A stretch of DNA of 64,000 bases, from assembly GCA_003550325.1 (NCBI GenBank), contig QKWP01001167.1:97960-161959 (forward strand), in the 5' to 3' direction. Shown here one piece after another: positions 11,709 to 23,605 of the stretch. The notes under the pieces were generated by a model. It saw only the letters and a list, made by a program, of their open reading frames with translations, had not been told where the DNA came from and ran no database searches. The first letter of the stretch is position 1; every line of letters begins with the position of its first letter. The translations under genes and the position numbers were made by a program. This DNA is from Gigaspora rosea. Taxonomy: Eukaryota; Glomeromycota; Glomeromycetes; Diversisporales; Gigasporaceae.

Positions 11709-12730
11709 ATTATCATAGTAAACTGACTGATAACGATATTATCCGGGAGTGGTCTTTATCATGCTACTCATATTAATTATGTAATTTATTGTTATTTTAT
11801 AAAGTTTGGTTTATTGATTATATTGTTTCTTTTTTCTGCTGTTTTTTTTTTTTCTTTTCCTTTTTTCTTTTTTTCCTTTGTTTTTTTTTTTTACTCGGAG
11901 ACTTTTGAAATGAATTAAACCAATCGTTAAGATAAACTTTAAAAAAAACAAACCATATTTCGAGTCCAAACGTGGAATAAACATTGACAAACCAGCATAG
12001 CGGTCATTAAATCCCGATTGGTTTGACATATATACCAGCATATACATCTGACTTTGAACGAATTGTTGGCCACGAAAACGGATTGTACAGAGAACCGAAT
12101 ACATATTCGGAAGCTACTATATCTTCGTTTTATACACTATTAAAATAATCACGAAAACGAAGGAATAATCATGAGGGTTAGCTATATGAAGTTTTTTTTT
12201 AATATTAAATATGAAGTTTTATTTTAAATTTAGTTGTTGCTTATACTAAATAAGAATCTCCAAAACAAAAGAAATAGCTTTTTTTTTTTTGTAGTTAGAT
12301 CTTTAGCAAGTGGGTTTGTTCTCAAGATTGATAGTACATTTAGTTGTACTTTTTAGACGAAACTGTAAATTTTAATATTGATGTAAGTCGAAACTGGGTT
12401 CAACTTTTGTAATCTTAAATTTAATAAGTAAAACTGAAAATCTTATTGGAGATAGGTTTGAGTTTCGTGTACTTTTTACTTGCAGTTGTTTACTATTCTT
12501 TTTAATATTTTTATAGTATATTAATTTAATTATTTTTTTCTTGTTATTATTTATTGTTAGCAATTTAGTTATGATATAAAGCTCTTCATACACGCATCTA
12601 ATAGATCGTTATTTAAAATTTAAGATATTGTCACGGTTAAAGTTTTTAACCTGTGACTTAAATGCGATTTGGTAACACCGAAAGGTTCCACTGACCCGAG
12701 CTATGAGAGATTGTGAGGTTTCTAGGTTGT
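11709..12730. other. Intergenic with homopolymer runs
   Basis: Long T-runs at about 11840-11892 and 12280-12290 and otherwise AT-rich sequence. No gene recognised. It ends in the left flank of the MULE-type element; the exact target duplication is at 12731-12739. Confidence 0.4.
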
Positions 12731-12739
12731 GGCAGAGGT

Positions 12740-13565
12740 GCAAAACTTACGTTGTTGAGACTTCTGCACTTACTTTTTTGATACTCCTAGATGTACCCAA
12801 AAAATTATATACTTTTTTAATACTGATATCACGTGCAGATCACCATTACCGGCAACTTTTTTAAAATTGCACTAACTTTAACACTAATTACAAACCTGAC
12901 CTTAATAACAATACCTATTAAACAATGTTCATATAATAAATATTATAACTTTTCTATAAAGAACAGCCCACATAATAGGTTTAATAAATAACTTGATTGC
13001 ATAGTCCACGAATAAAATTTACTGTTACAAAGTTTAGCACGCTTTATTATATCTTTATTTTTAAACTTTTTAGTTTCGACCTGGTTGTGCAGGTTTTAAC
13101 AAAGGTTATATATATTTTTTAAAACGACATTTATATGATGAGTTTTTCTTAAAAAAAAGAATAAATCTATTTTACATGTAACGCTTTTTTAAAATGAAAA
13201 AAAATTTAGAAAAAAACTCTATCCGCGTAATAAATGTTTTAAATACAGTATATCATTAAGTATCTGTGCTTTTTAAAAAACTTGTAGCGTAATTGAAATT
13301 AGTTTATTTAAGGTTAGTACTTACTACATTAGCACCGATTTTTTAAAAAAATTCTCATAAAGGTGGTTTCTTGGGATTTTTGAATAATTTGACTAAAACG
13401 AATGCTTTGGCTTTGAATTTTCAAGATTATGTTACGTTACGTCAAATCGCTATTTGTTGTGTCGATCATCACGTGGAGATAGTATCAAAAAAGAATATAA
13501 ATTTTGGGGTACATCTAGGAGTATCAAAAAAGTAAATGCACGAGTCTCAAAAACGTAAGTTTTGC
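12740..13565. mobile_element. Non-autonomous MULE-type element with ~100-bp TIRs
   Basis: The ends are long inverted repeats of about 100 bp (12740-12843 and 13462-13565), both starting gcaaaacttacg and containing gatactcctagatgtacc, roughly 85-90% alike by eye. The 9-bp sequence ggcagaggt flanks the element on both sides (12731-12739 and 13566-13574). Long TIRs plus a 9-bp TSD are the Mutator-like signature. The 620-bp interior holds no open frame of note, so it must have been moved by a transposase made elsewhere. Confidence 0.88.
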
Positions 13566-13574
13566 GGCAGAGGT

Positions 13575-13924
13575 TTGGTTTGTTCACGTGAGCTGTTTGT
13601 TTATATCCATCCAACAATAGTTGTTAGATAAGATCATGCGATGGGTGGAGAAACCGGTTATTGTGGACCGTGGATTGTAGGCTAACCAAGTTATTGTTGG
13701 TCCTTGATTATTTGTTACTAAGAAATGTAGGAAAATCTTATAGGGTAGGAAGTAGGAGGCTTTTATCGAACATTGTTGTTCGCGCAATGCTGTGAAGCAG
13801 TGTTGTTAGCATAAGGAGCTACGAAAGAATGTAACTCGATAGTTCATAATAATTCAGAAAGTATTTAAAGGCTGGGTTTTCGCCCTGATAAAGTTTTCCT
13901 CAGACTACGATGTTTTATTTATAG
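13575..13924. other. Flank between MULE-type element and LTR element
   Basis: No gene recognised. Joined to 12600-12730 it would be the uninterrupted sequence into which the MULE-type element went. A tatttaaaggc box at about 13862 and the phrase tgtcacgg at 12631 hint at an older solo-LTR-like sequence, but no second copy is in the window to prove it. Confidence 0.3.
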
Positions 13925-14119
13925 TGTTACTATTAATTGGGAGAGCGATTGTCTAGTAACGTCCGATTTAGCTCTAATAGTAAGCTTACGGGGTTCACGG
14001 CAGCGGGACACGTGATATAAAGTCACGAGATAGCTGAACTGGAATCGATCACGAGTATAAATAAATTAAACCCAACAGGGGGTTCCGTTATCAGATCAGT
14101 TTAAATATTATTAAATATT
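13925..14119 (-). repeat. 3' LTR of Gypsy element
   Basis: Direct repeat of 20621-20815, begins tgttactattaattggg on the plus strand. About five differences, all at CpG positions. Confidence 0.88.
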
Positions 14120-14466
14120 ATATGCATTATGTACTTAATGTAAGGGTAAACGATGTGGGAGTAATGGTAAGAAGGTTTAAGAGCGACAAATTAAGGGTAG
14201 GGAGTTTACTTTAATAGATCAGGTGATAAAAAAATAGAACGAAGGTAAAATAAATAAATTTAAGAGTATATAAAAAAATATAGTAAAAACAATAAATACG
14301 TTATATAAATATCAATATATCAATTGAGAAATCGATTCTTAATTAAAACTCATTTTTAAAGACATCGAAGTCTAAAAGAACTTTATTAAGGCGAAAAGTC
14401 AGGCCTTATATACATTTTTAAAGTACTAGACTACTGCGCTACGTCGTTTTATTCCTTCAATATTCC

Positions 14467-15425
14467 CTAAATTTCACTCCCAACTTTACTTACCATAATG
14501 TTCACAAGATCGTTTACAATATTGCTCACAATATCGTTCATAAGATTGTTCACAATATTGTTGGCAATATTGTCACGAAATTGCTCACATGCCATCACGC
14601 GTAGATCGTTTAAAGAAACAAATAAATAAAAATAATAAATAAATAAATCTATAAGCCCGCCATTCTGGTCACAAACCCGTGACATATTCCCCTCCTTATA
14701 CCTGAGCTCCTGCGAAGGTTTGATTACAAAATTCGGAAAGTTCCTGAGCTCTAACCTTCCGGGCCTCATCTATTAATATTTGGAAATTTTCCTTGTTCAT
14801 TCTATAAAGGGCATGAGCGGTGATATGTTTATTTTCAAGGAGGTTAGAAAATCCCCTTATATTATACAATTGGTAGGTTCTAAGAGCAACCCTCCAAACT
14901 TCTTTCCCTTTGTTACCTCCAATTCTAGTTTGGAGTGCTTCATGAGCCATTACACTCCTACTGGACCCCTCTAAACTTCCTGCAATTTCTACAAGACATT
15001 CCCCTAGGTGGTAATACTGCTGGAGGGGTCTATTTGTTCACACTCGCCTGAAAGAATATTTCCACATATTGTATCAAGTCTTTCAGCCAATGTTCCTTCA
15101 GGGGCAAGGTCTGGAAGTCGTGAAGAAATTTCTATTCGCTGCAAATCGCTCAGGTAGGAATCCATGGCCTGAGTAGAGGGGTTAGCGATACTGCCTCCTG
15201 GTAGACTAAGATTAGCGGCTTCTCCCTGATCATTAATGAAAAAGTTTCATTAACTGCTACCCGAATCTCAACTATTTCTGTTCCTCTCATCATTCGCTGC
15301 AACTTCGCGATGCAGTCCAAAAACTTAGCATTTATTTCTAATTTCGTTGCCATGAAAAAGATAAAAAAAAATTTTATTTTTTTTATTTTTTTTTTTTCAA
15401 AACTTCGTCTAGATAAATTAATCAT
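14467..15425 (-). pseudogene. Extra coding region of fossil LTR element
   Basis: Open stretches on the element strand downstream of integrase (MATKLEINAKFLDCIAKLQ at the start, QILIDEARKVRAQELSEF later). No family recognised. Position suggests an accessory product, or a second element joined here. Contains a 12-bp tandem repeat. Confidence 0.5.
14487..14572 (-). repeat. 12-bp tandem repeat coding a tetrapeptide
   Basis: About seven 12-bp units (aacaatattgtg and variants) encode NNIV, NDIV, SNIV and similar. The period keeps the reading frame. Confidence 0.8.
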
Positions 15426-15455
15426 CAGGGTATTTATAAGAATCGAATCCCATGG

Positions 15456-16754
15456 TTACAGGAGCTTCATTATATCTTTTAATCTATTTCCATGGATTCG
15501 TTTCTTAAGAACCCTTTCATTTTTTTGTGGCTTATTATTTGAGGCAGACCTTATGGTTCTTAATTTATAAGATCCATTACCATATACTTCATGTATATAG
15601 TACGGTCCGGTAAAAGATGGTGTGAGTTTACTACTGTATGACGTTTCCAAAGAAGTCTCATGCAGCAAAACTTTATCACCAATTTGGTAAATATCAATCT
15701 GGTATTTGTTGTCATGATAAGCCTTTTGTTTGTTTTGAGCCTTTTTAACATTTTTTTGGGCTTGGTTTCAGACGTTTTCAAGGTTCCCTAGCATTGATTC
15801 GACCCTCCTGTAAAGAAAATCTTGTAATTCAGCTTCAGAAGTCGTCTCAGTCGGGTAGGTAGGTATAACTGTTTCTATAGGCAATATGGCATCACGGCCA
15901 TACACCAAGTAAAAAGGCTCATACTGGGTGGTATGATGACGGGTTGTTCGGTAAGCAAATAATGCTGCAGGGATAAAGTCTGTCCATTCACCAGCATACT
16001 GCTCAATACATTTAGCCAATACATTACACAGGGTCCTATTAAATCGTTCTACCAACCCATTGGTCTGGGGATGGTAGGCAGCAGAGGTACGGTGATAAAT
16101 TCTCATTTTATTACAAAGAGCACCCACTAACCGATTACAAAAGTGGGTCCCTTGGTCAGAAAGGAACTCACGGAGACTTCCATGACGACATATAATATCG
16201 TCAAAAAGAAAGGAAGCGACGGACTCTGCATCAGCCTTTTTAAGAGCACGGGCCTCTGGCCATTTGGTGAGGTAGTCTGTGGCCACAACTATATAACGGT
16301 AACCATCTGGAGTTACTGGGAGCGGCCCTACTATGTCAATTCCCACTCTGTCAAATGGTTGGCCTACTTTAATTGGGTGAAGAGGTTCACGGGTTCTAGG
16401 TCGACCTCTTCTTTGACAGGTATCACAAGCTTCAACTTATTGTTTTATATCAGTCCCCATTTGGTGCCAATAATATCTGGTCATTAGTCGCTGATAGGTT
16501 CCTTCCTTTCTGACATGTCCTGCTAACGGGTCGGCATGCATAGCATGTAATATAGGCTTTATTTCATGAGGTCTTAAAACTCGTAGAGGTCTCTTAGGAT
16601 TACGTTGATTAGTCTTATATAACAAGTTATTCCTAACAAAATAATATCGAGTTTTGTGTTTTAAACTTTTTTCACTATACTCACGAGGTACCTTAGACCA
16701 GCTAAGATATTCTATAAAAATTTTATATATATCTAGGTTCATATTGTCCGTCAA
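15456..16754 (-). pseudogene. Fossil integrase region
   Basis: The N-terminal zinc-binding part (HADPLAGHVRKEGTYQRLM) precedes the catalytic core (MGIDIVGPLPVTPDG, DYLTKWPEA, AYHPQTNGLVERFNRTL). The C-terminal region reads TGPYYIHEVYGNGSYKLRT. Confidence 0.9.
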
Positions 16755-17244
16755 GTCAAAAATGGATTATCTGAAAGTGGCGTCGGTATGGCAATAGAGA
16801 AAATTTTTAAGATTTTTTTATAGCCTTTTTGGCTTAATGTCCTAGAGTTGCGATAAACTATCGGTATTAAAGTGTAATTTTCCGGACTTGTGAATTGTGG
16901 TAAACGAATACACCTGCAAGGTCAGGATCCACCTGGCCAGTCTATTTTGGGGCAACCGGTGAGAGAATAGTGACTTTAATGCTGAATGATCAGTATAGAG
17001 TATAAAGTGAACTCCATGAAGGTATGGTCGAAAATATGATACAGCCCATACAACTGCAAGGCATTCCTTTTCAGTAACTGCATAATTTTTTTCAGCTAAA
17101 GTTAGGGAATGACTTGCATAGGCAACTACCTTGCTCTACCATCTTTATCCAATTGAGAAAGAATAGCTCCTAGGGCTAAATCGGATGCATCTTTTAAAAG
17201 AATAAAGGGGTTTGCAAAATTTGGATAGGCCAATATAGGAGCAA
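16755..17244 (-). pseudogene. Fossil RNase H region
   Basis: Sequence between RT and integrase where RNase H is expected. Only scattered short matches to the family can be read. Confidence 0.5.
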
Positions 17245-18188
17245 CTACAAATTCTTTTTGAGTTCCTCAAATGCTTTCTGTTGCTTGATGGTCCATTGAT
17301 AAGTTACATTCTTTTTCAACAAAGCATTTAAGGGCCCAGCAATATTAGTGAACCCCGGAATAAACCGTCGGTAGTAAGATACTAAACCTAGGAATCCACG
17401 TAATTGTCTTAATTTCTTTGGTATTGGGAATTCTTGTACAGCTAGAACTTTATCTGGGTCAGTTGATATTCCTTGTGCACTAACAACGTACCCAAGGAAC
17501 TTTAGTTCTTGTTTAGCAAAAAAGCATTTTTGGGGCTTGAGCTTTAACCCAGCTTTCTGTAGTCTTTTTAAAACTTCCCAGAGGTGTTTAATATGTTCAT
17601 CAAAAGAGTTAGAATAAACATTTAGATCATCAAGGTATATAACAACAAACCTTCCAATAATATTTCTAAAGATTTGGTCCATCAATCTTTGAAAGGTTGC
17701 TGGGGTATTTATTAGACCGAAAGGCATAACATTGAATTCAAAAATGCCTTGTAGAAAAATAAAAGCAGTTTTTGGTTTATCCCTTTCCAACATTTCAACC
17801 TGCCAATATCTGCTGGCAAGGTCTAAAGAAGTAAACCATGAAGAGCCATTTAATGAATCCAAAAGTTCATCTACCCGGGCAGAGAGTAATTATCTCTAAT
17901 AGTTATAGCATTTAGTTTTCTATAGTCAATACAAAGACGCATTTTCCTGTCTTTTTGTTTTACTAATACCACAGGAGACGTCCATGGGCTGCTAGAAGGT
18001 CTAATAATATTTTCAGCTAACATGGCTTCTATTTCATTTTTTAAAAATTCTTTTTCAGCTGAATATGGGCGTTGCCGAATAGGCCAAACATCTTGAGTAG
18101 GAATTTGATGCCAAATAATATTACTTCTACCCAATTCATTAAGACTTTGAGTACAAATGTCTTTATATTCATTTAATAGCAACTTCAA
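17245..18188 (-). pseudogene. Fossil reverse transcriptase region
   Basis: Shows the RT landmarks [29 protein letters not shown] and the polymerase centre YLDD (about 17630), then the linker LRGFLGLVSYYRRFIPGF toward RNase H. Typical of Ty3/Gypsy. Confidence 0.92.
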
Positions 18189-18208
18189 TTTACTTTGCTG
18201 AACATTAT

Positions 18209-18631
18209 CTAAACTTCCAATTTTGTATTCTTCATGGGTCTGTATCTCATTTTCATAATACAGTAATAATCAAAAAGATCAGAGATAGGTATATCTTCCT
18301 CTAAATTTAAATAGTTCACAGACCACAACCTATGGTCTTGTTCCTTTTCCTTATTACTCCTAATATCCTTAACTGTACTACTATTATAGTTCCATCTTCT
18401 AAAAACTTCATCCTTTTCTGCTATTTTTTCTGTATCAACTTCTGAGTAGGCAAATATCTGTTCTTCTAATTCTTCTTCTTCGTACTCCTCATCAGAATCT
18501 TCTTTATTACTTTCATCTTTTTCTTCAAGTTCTTTAATTACTACTAATCGTTCTTTTTCTAATGGGGACCTTGACATTTTTCTAAATTCAACAGGAATAG
18601 TAATTTTTTTATTATTCCAAAAAACTGACAT
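18209..18631 (-). pseudogene. Acidic spacer of the fossil polyprotein
   Basis: Rich in E and D (EEYEEEELEEQIF). It lies between protease and reverse transcriptase. No domain recognised. Confidence 0.6.
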
Positions 18632-18643
18632 TTCAGATGAATT

Positions 18644-19486
18644 TTAGTCAATAGTTGCATTTACTTTTGCAAGCCAATCATTTCCAACTATAGCACAATA
18701 AAAGTTGGCATCAGTTACTATAACATCAATAGGAATTTCAACTCCTCCAATACAGAAAGGGAAGTTAGAAATTTCCCCAATAGCTCGTTTACTTTCTCCA
18801 TGTATATTAATCATATTTACTACTGAAGGTCTCTCAATTCTTATCCCTAAATCATTTAGCAAGTGAGAGGCTACTACACTTCCCGAAAAACTACTATCAG
18901 CAATAAGAAAAATATTTTTGCCATGAACAGTAGCATCACAATACAAGGCAGTGGACTTTAATGTTGGATGCATGTTAACATTGACCTGGACCTTCCTTCT
19001 AATAATAGTTCTTTTCTTTTGTAAGGATCGAGCTAATTCTTGTCTCATGTTAGGTGCAGCTCTCAATAATTGACCATATGTAATATTAGCAGCTTTATCC
19101 CTTATATCTGCAACTATTGAATAAGGAGTAACCAAAGAAGAGATTTGAGGAAGGTCTTCTTCTATATTCTTTCTTTTTGGAGCAGGGACTCGCTTAGGTG
19201 GTGCCTTCTGGCCATTCTTTTTACTAGGTTCTGGATCAGACTGCTCTTCATGATCTGCTTCAGGTTTCTCTTGTCTTTCTGTCATCTCTGCATCAGGATT
19301 TACAACTTCTTTTGTCTCAACTAATCTGGAAGAAGAATCTTGAACTTGACCATTCTTACTTTTTCGAAGTATTGCAGTACTAGTTATAGGCTTTCGGCGT
19401 GCATGACACTCAGCTGGAAGAAATAGAGTTTCATTATCTTCTGGTATACCCAAATAAGAAGATCGGTCACTTTGGGAATTTGCCAA
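18644..19486 (-). pseudogene. Fossil retropepsin region
   Basis: A charged N-terminal part is followed by an aspartic-protease-like fold region (FLIADSSFSGSVVASHLL near 18860-18920, later AIVGNDWL). Its place between gag and reverse transcriptase fits the family. Confidence 0.75.
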
Positions 19487-19550
19487 GTTTGAAGTATTTA
19501 ATAAGGCTAATAGAGCTTGAAGCGTATCCTGAGAAGTAGCACCACTATTA

Positions 19551-20525
19551 TTAACAACTAGTGGTTTTGAACAGAAGAAGTTTGAGCCATAGGTGCATTA
19601 TTAATAGGGCTCTTGGGTTAGGGCACTGGCAAGATAAATGTCCAGGACGACCACAATTATAACATATTATTCCCAAATTTTGATTTGGTAGAGATCCAGA
19701 TTGTCGAGGTCGAAAGGGTCTTCTCTGGTCTTGCATTTGGGTCATCATTTTGTTAATGGCTTCAGTTAATTTATTAAGAGCTTCTTCAGTTCCACCTAAG
19801 TTAGTATTTGTAAGGGGAGCTGTTCCTACCATACCTTGAAACCTATAAGGAGGATAACTTATTGGATGGCCTAAGAGGGCGGCATAGGTCGGATTATTTT
19901 TGTAAGCACTCTCAAATGCTTTGGCTCTAATATAAGCTTCTTCAAGAGTATTTGGAGTTAGTGGAGACACTGCCATAGAAAGCTCAGGCCGTAACCCATT
20001 TATAAACATTTGAGCTTTAGCAGTATCAGGATATTGATGTCCTTTAGATTCTACTCAGCGAATCATTTCTTCTATGGCAGTATGATAATTATCTACAGTT
20101 TCTCCAGGCAACTACTTCCTTTGGGTCAATTGGGCGAACTACTTCCCTTCCAATTTAGGGGTTCGAAACTTAGCAATGAAATGAGTAACAAAACTTTGTT
20201 GGGGTACCAGAGGGTCACGCCATCTATCAATAATGGGTTGTTGGTTTCTCCTTACAACCCACCAAGTCGCAGCAGGACCTTTAAGCATTGGGATTATTAC
20301 GGCGATCTTCCGAAGAAGAGTTATAAGATTAGCTTCGAAGGCCTTATCAACATTTTCTAACCAAGTTATTGGATCTTGTTCTCCTCCATGAAACTCAGGA
20401 TAAGAAATAGTATTGAGTTCTCGAGGATTATTAGCGACATTAATTTGTGGAGCTGGAGCTGCTTGTATTTGCTGTACTAAAGCGGCAATTTGATTTGCTA
20501 AATTATGCAAAGGGTTATTTGCCAT
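19551..20525 (-). pseudogene. Fossil gag region
   Basis: A capsid-like stretch (PITWLENVDKAFEA and downstream) is followed by a CCHC zinc knuckle (CYNCGRPGHLSCQCP, about 19625-19670), the nucleic-acid binding finger of Gag. It starts about 95 bp inside the 5' LTR. Broken. Confidence 0.85.
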
Positions 20526-20601
20526 AGCTAACTCTAACTTTATTTACAGGGTATAGATTATTATTCTTATATATATTTTCGCATTCGAGTACACAGGTTA
20601 T

Positions 20602-20620
20602 CCACACAACTGGCACCAAG
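20602..20620 (-). promoter_or_regulatory. Primer-binding site of Gypsy element
   Basis: Two bases after the 5' LTR the element strand reads TGGTGCCAG, beginning with the TGG that pairs with a tRNA CCA end. The tRNA was not identified. Confidence 0.6.
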
Positions 20621-20815
20621 TGTTACTATTAATTGGGAGAGTGATTGTCTAGTAACGTCCGATTTAGCTCTAATAGTAAGCTTATAGGGTTCACAGCAGC
20701 AGGACACGTGATATAAAGTCACGAGATAGCTGAACTGGAATCGATCACGAGTATAAATAAATTAAACCCAACAGGGGGTTCCGTTATCAGATCAGTTTAA
20801 ATATTATTAAATATA
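20621..20815 (-). repeat. 5' LTR of Gypsy element
   Basis: Direct repeat of 13925-14119. In element orientation it ends in CA, immediately before the primer-binding site. The outer boundary near 20815 is taken from where the two copies stop matching. Confidence 0.88.
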
Positions 20816-21880
20816 ATTTCAACTTTTTTGACCCCTCTAGAAAATCACCTGATTTTTGTCACTTCCCTAACAACACTACAAAATATGTAAAAACAAAATA
20901 AGCACCAAACAATTTCTTGTTATTAATACAAAACCCTTCTGGTTTACTATTCCTTAAACTGTTTCTCCTGCAAATTTGCCCTGAAATTTTTTTTAAAATA
21001 AAAATTTAAAATAAAATTCTAAATATTAATTTTAGCTATACTTTCTAAGGGCATGTTATTAATCACCTGATTATTTTTTATCAGAGACCTACTTCCTTTC
21101 CTCTTTCTTAATATATATATTGTCAGGTTCTTATATATAATTTCAACTTTTTTTACCCTCCTCCCTCTAAAAAATCACCTAATTTTTGTCACTCCACTAA
21201 GTAAAAAATATAATTTAAGATATGTTTTAATAACTTTGTTAAGAAAAAATTTTAAATATATTAAAAAACTTAAGAGTAATAAAGGTTTAAAGTTTTATTT
21301 TAAAATTTTATTATAAAATTTTTTCATTAAATTTTAAAATTCTATATGTTTTTGTCTACAAAAAATTTTTTACTTCTAATACAATTCTTATTTTTTGCAA
21401 GTAAATTAGAAAATTTCAATAATAAAAGTTGTAATTCTTTATTTAAATTATAATTTCTATTAAGAAGGTATAGATCTAAAATTAATATTTAAAGAGTTTA
21501 TCAAAAATTATAAATTATTCTTTTGGCTAAAATTTATATATTTTTGGCTTATATGCAAGTTAAATTTTTTGTTCTATAATTTAAATATAAATTTTAAAAA
21601 AAATATATCTTTATTTCCAAATTTTATCAAAAATAATTTTTATTTAAATATATTAATTTTTAGAAAAAATATATTAGAGATATTTTTTATAGTAAAATTC
21701 AAGGCAAATTTGTTTTGAATTTCAAATGGTTTAAGATATAACCAAGAAATTAGAAATAAGTATTCAAGAAATTTAGAAATATTCAGAAATTTAAAAGGGC
21801 TTTATATAGATTTTTTATTACAAAAAATTATTAATTGGGATATGTAAACAATCAAATAGAATAGTAAATTTTGATGATGA
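20816..21880. repeat. Dispersed AT-rich repeat, also present inverted near 61 kb
   Basis: The stretch about 21330-21440 (gtctacaaaaaatttttt, tacttctaataca) matches the reverse complement of about 61060-61200. A shorter phrase (atataatttcaacttttt and a following aaatcacct) is itself repeated at 20811 and 21136. No coding potential. Probably an old non-coding mobile element whose ends are not clear. Confidence 0.6.
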
Positions 21881-21889
21881 AATCAATAC

Positions 21890-22480
21890 AAACTTGAATA
21901 CAAGTGCTGTAACAGTAATGATAAAAATTAAAATTTTAATACAAGTATACTCTCCTTAATCACATAAAAATTAAGATGATTTTAGGTGCAAACTACCTCA
22001 ACCTTAACCAATTTTGTGGTACCAAAATAACAAGTTTTATAACACAGTATTTTATAGTAGAATTACAATAATTCTAATATAATAATTTCAGTACAAACAA
22101 ACTTAACTATATACTTTAGTCACCAAAATAGCAAGTAAGCTTTGTAACAAAATTTTTATAGTAACTTATGATAGAAATTACAATAACTCTAATGCAAACT
22201 AATTTAAATTTAAAACTATAGAAAAAAAAACAATTCTATTCAAAATTAATCTTAATTATCTGTGGTCACCAGAATAGTAAGTAGGTTTTGTAACAAAATT
22301 TTTTATATATCATAGTAGAAATTATAAAAATTCTAATGCAAATACATATGACCTTAACCATATACTGCAGTTATTGGAATAGCAAATAAGTTCTATAAAA
22401 GAATATTTACTATAGCTTATTATAAAAATAATAACAATCACAATATAAACTAACTTCCAACTATTTGTATTGCATTATCA
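21890..22480. repeat. Tandem satellite, ~110-135-bp units
   Basis: Four to five degenerate units share caaaatagcaagtaa, ttttatagtaa, gaaattacaataa and ctaatgcaaac. The same family occurs at 55125-55590 and, inverted, at about 49570-49890. Confidence 0.75.
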
Positions 22481-23349
22481 CTTTTTTTAGTGAATGAACC
22501 AATAAAACATTCAAAATCATTCTGTCAAAATCATTCTTTGTAGCATATAGACACTATATGAGAAATTCTTTGATCTCTTCTTAAAAATTTTATTAGAAGC
22601 TCTCTAATTTATATCAAACCTTCAGCATTACTAAACCAGTTAAAAATATGACTATTCTGAAATCATAAATATGATCACTAAAGGGGTGCTAATAGTGCTC
22701 CCACTTACATTTGTAATATATAAAAAAATAATTCATACTTCTTGATTATTTGATATTATATTTGCAATTTAATTATTTCTTACTAATCAATACAATTATA
22801 TAAAAAACTCCCTTAGCATTACATCTTTAAGGGTAGAGGGTATCACATGATGATCATTTGATTTGTTATTATGAAATTTTTTGGGTAGTACAAGATTTAC
22901 TTGTATAGTACAATATAAATAATATATAGACACAATTGATATGCTATTATAAAAGGATCTACTATATGATTACTATGAAAAGTAATTTGTGTACCCTCTA
23001 CCCTTAATCTTGTTTTAATATAAAGTAATATAAGTTATTAACAATCTTATGATTCTGTAAACATTTTAGGCTTATTAGAATCATCTCAGTAAGCTAATCA
23101 TTTTGGTAGTTAAATTATGTAAAAAAGATCACTAGATCAAGAGTTATTTATATTTAAAATTAATTTTTTTAAAATATTTTTATGCAATTAAGTTGTATTT
23201 TATTAATAAAAAAATAAAAATTCTTCATGCATTATGCAAATAGAGAATTATGCATTTATAATTAGTAACCAATTTGGGAAATAAAAATAGTATGCAATTA
23301 AAAGTATATGCATTTAGACAGTACAGTATGTATTTAGACAGTATTGACT
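22481..23349. other. Non-coding, AT-rich
   Basis: No gene seen. A phrase about the length of 16 bp (gggtagagggtatcac at 22831 and taccctctacccttaa at 22991) is inverted about 150 bp apart, so 22820-23010 may be a small fold-back element. Confidence 0.4.
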
Positions 23350-23605
23350 ATATTTACCAACAAGTTCATTTTACTAACAGTTTGTTTTACTGAAGCTTAT
23401 TTTACTGACAAAGTAATTCTGATCATTGTCATTAGAGTCAGAATAGGATCCGAGTAGAATTAGGATCAAAGTTGGTGTACTTTTTAAAAAAAAACTTGTT
23501 AGTAAAATGAGTTCTAACTTTTAGTAAAATGAACTTGTCAAAAAATATTTGTTAGTGAATATTATGTCAGTAAAGTGATTGTTAGTGAAATAATATGGAA
23601 CTAAT
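23350..23605. repeat. TTAGTAAAATGA repeat block
   Basis: Many copies of a short word (acttgttagtaaaatga / ttgtcagtaaag), inverted between left and right halves. It closes with gtgattgttagtgaaataat, a phrase also closing the block at 62290-62610. Looks like the subterminal repeat region of a MITE. Confidence 0.65.

Larger units (their letters stand above)
13925..20815 (-). mobile_element. Ty3/Gypsy LTR retrotransposon, fossil
   Basis: A 6.9-kb element on the minus strand bounded by two ~195-bp direct LTRs. Order from the 5' LTR: primer-binding site, gag with a zinc knuckle, protease, acidic spacer, reverse transcriptase, RNase H region, integrase, an extra coding region, 3' LTR. The RT-RH-IN order marks it as Ty3/Gypsy. 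No chromodomain was recognised. It is broken, with breaks on the order of ten. The LTRs differ at about five sites in 195 (about 97% alike), so the insertion is fairly young, or older if methylation-driven mutation is fast. A clear target duplication was not seen. Confidence 0.9.

Noticed and set aside
13584-13787. Minus-strand 67-residue frame beside the MULE-type element
   Set aside because: No recognisable motif and no continuation on the other side of the insertion.
12631-13924. Solo LTR of another element spanning the MULE-type insertion
   Set aside because: A tgtcacgg start and a TATA-like box are suggestive but there is no second copy or target duplication in the window.
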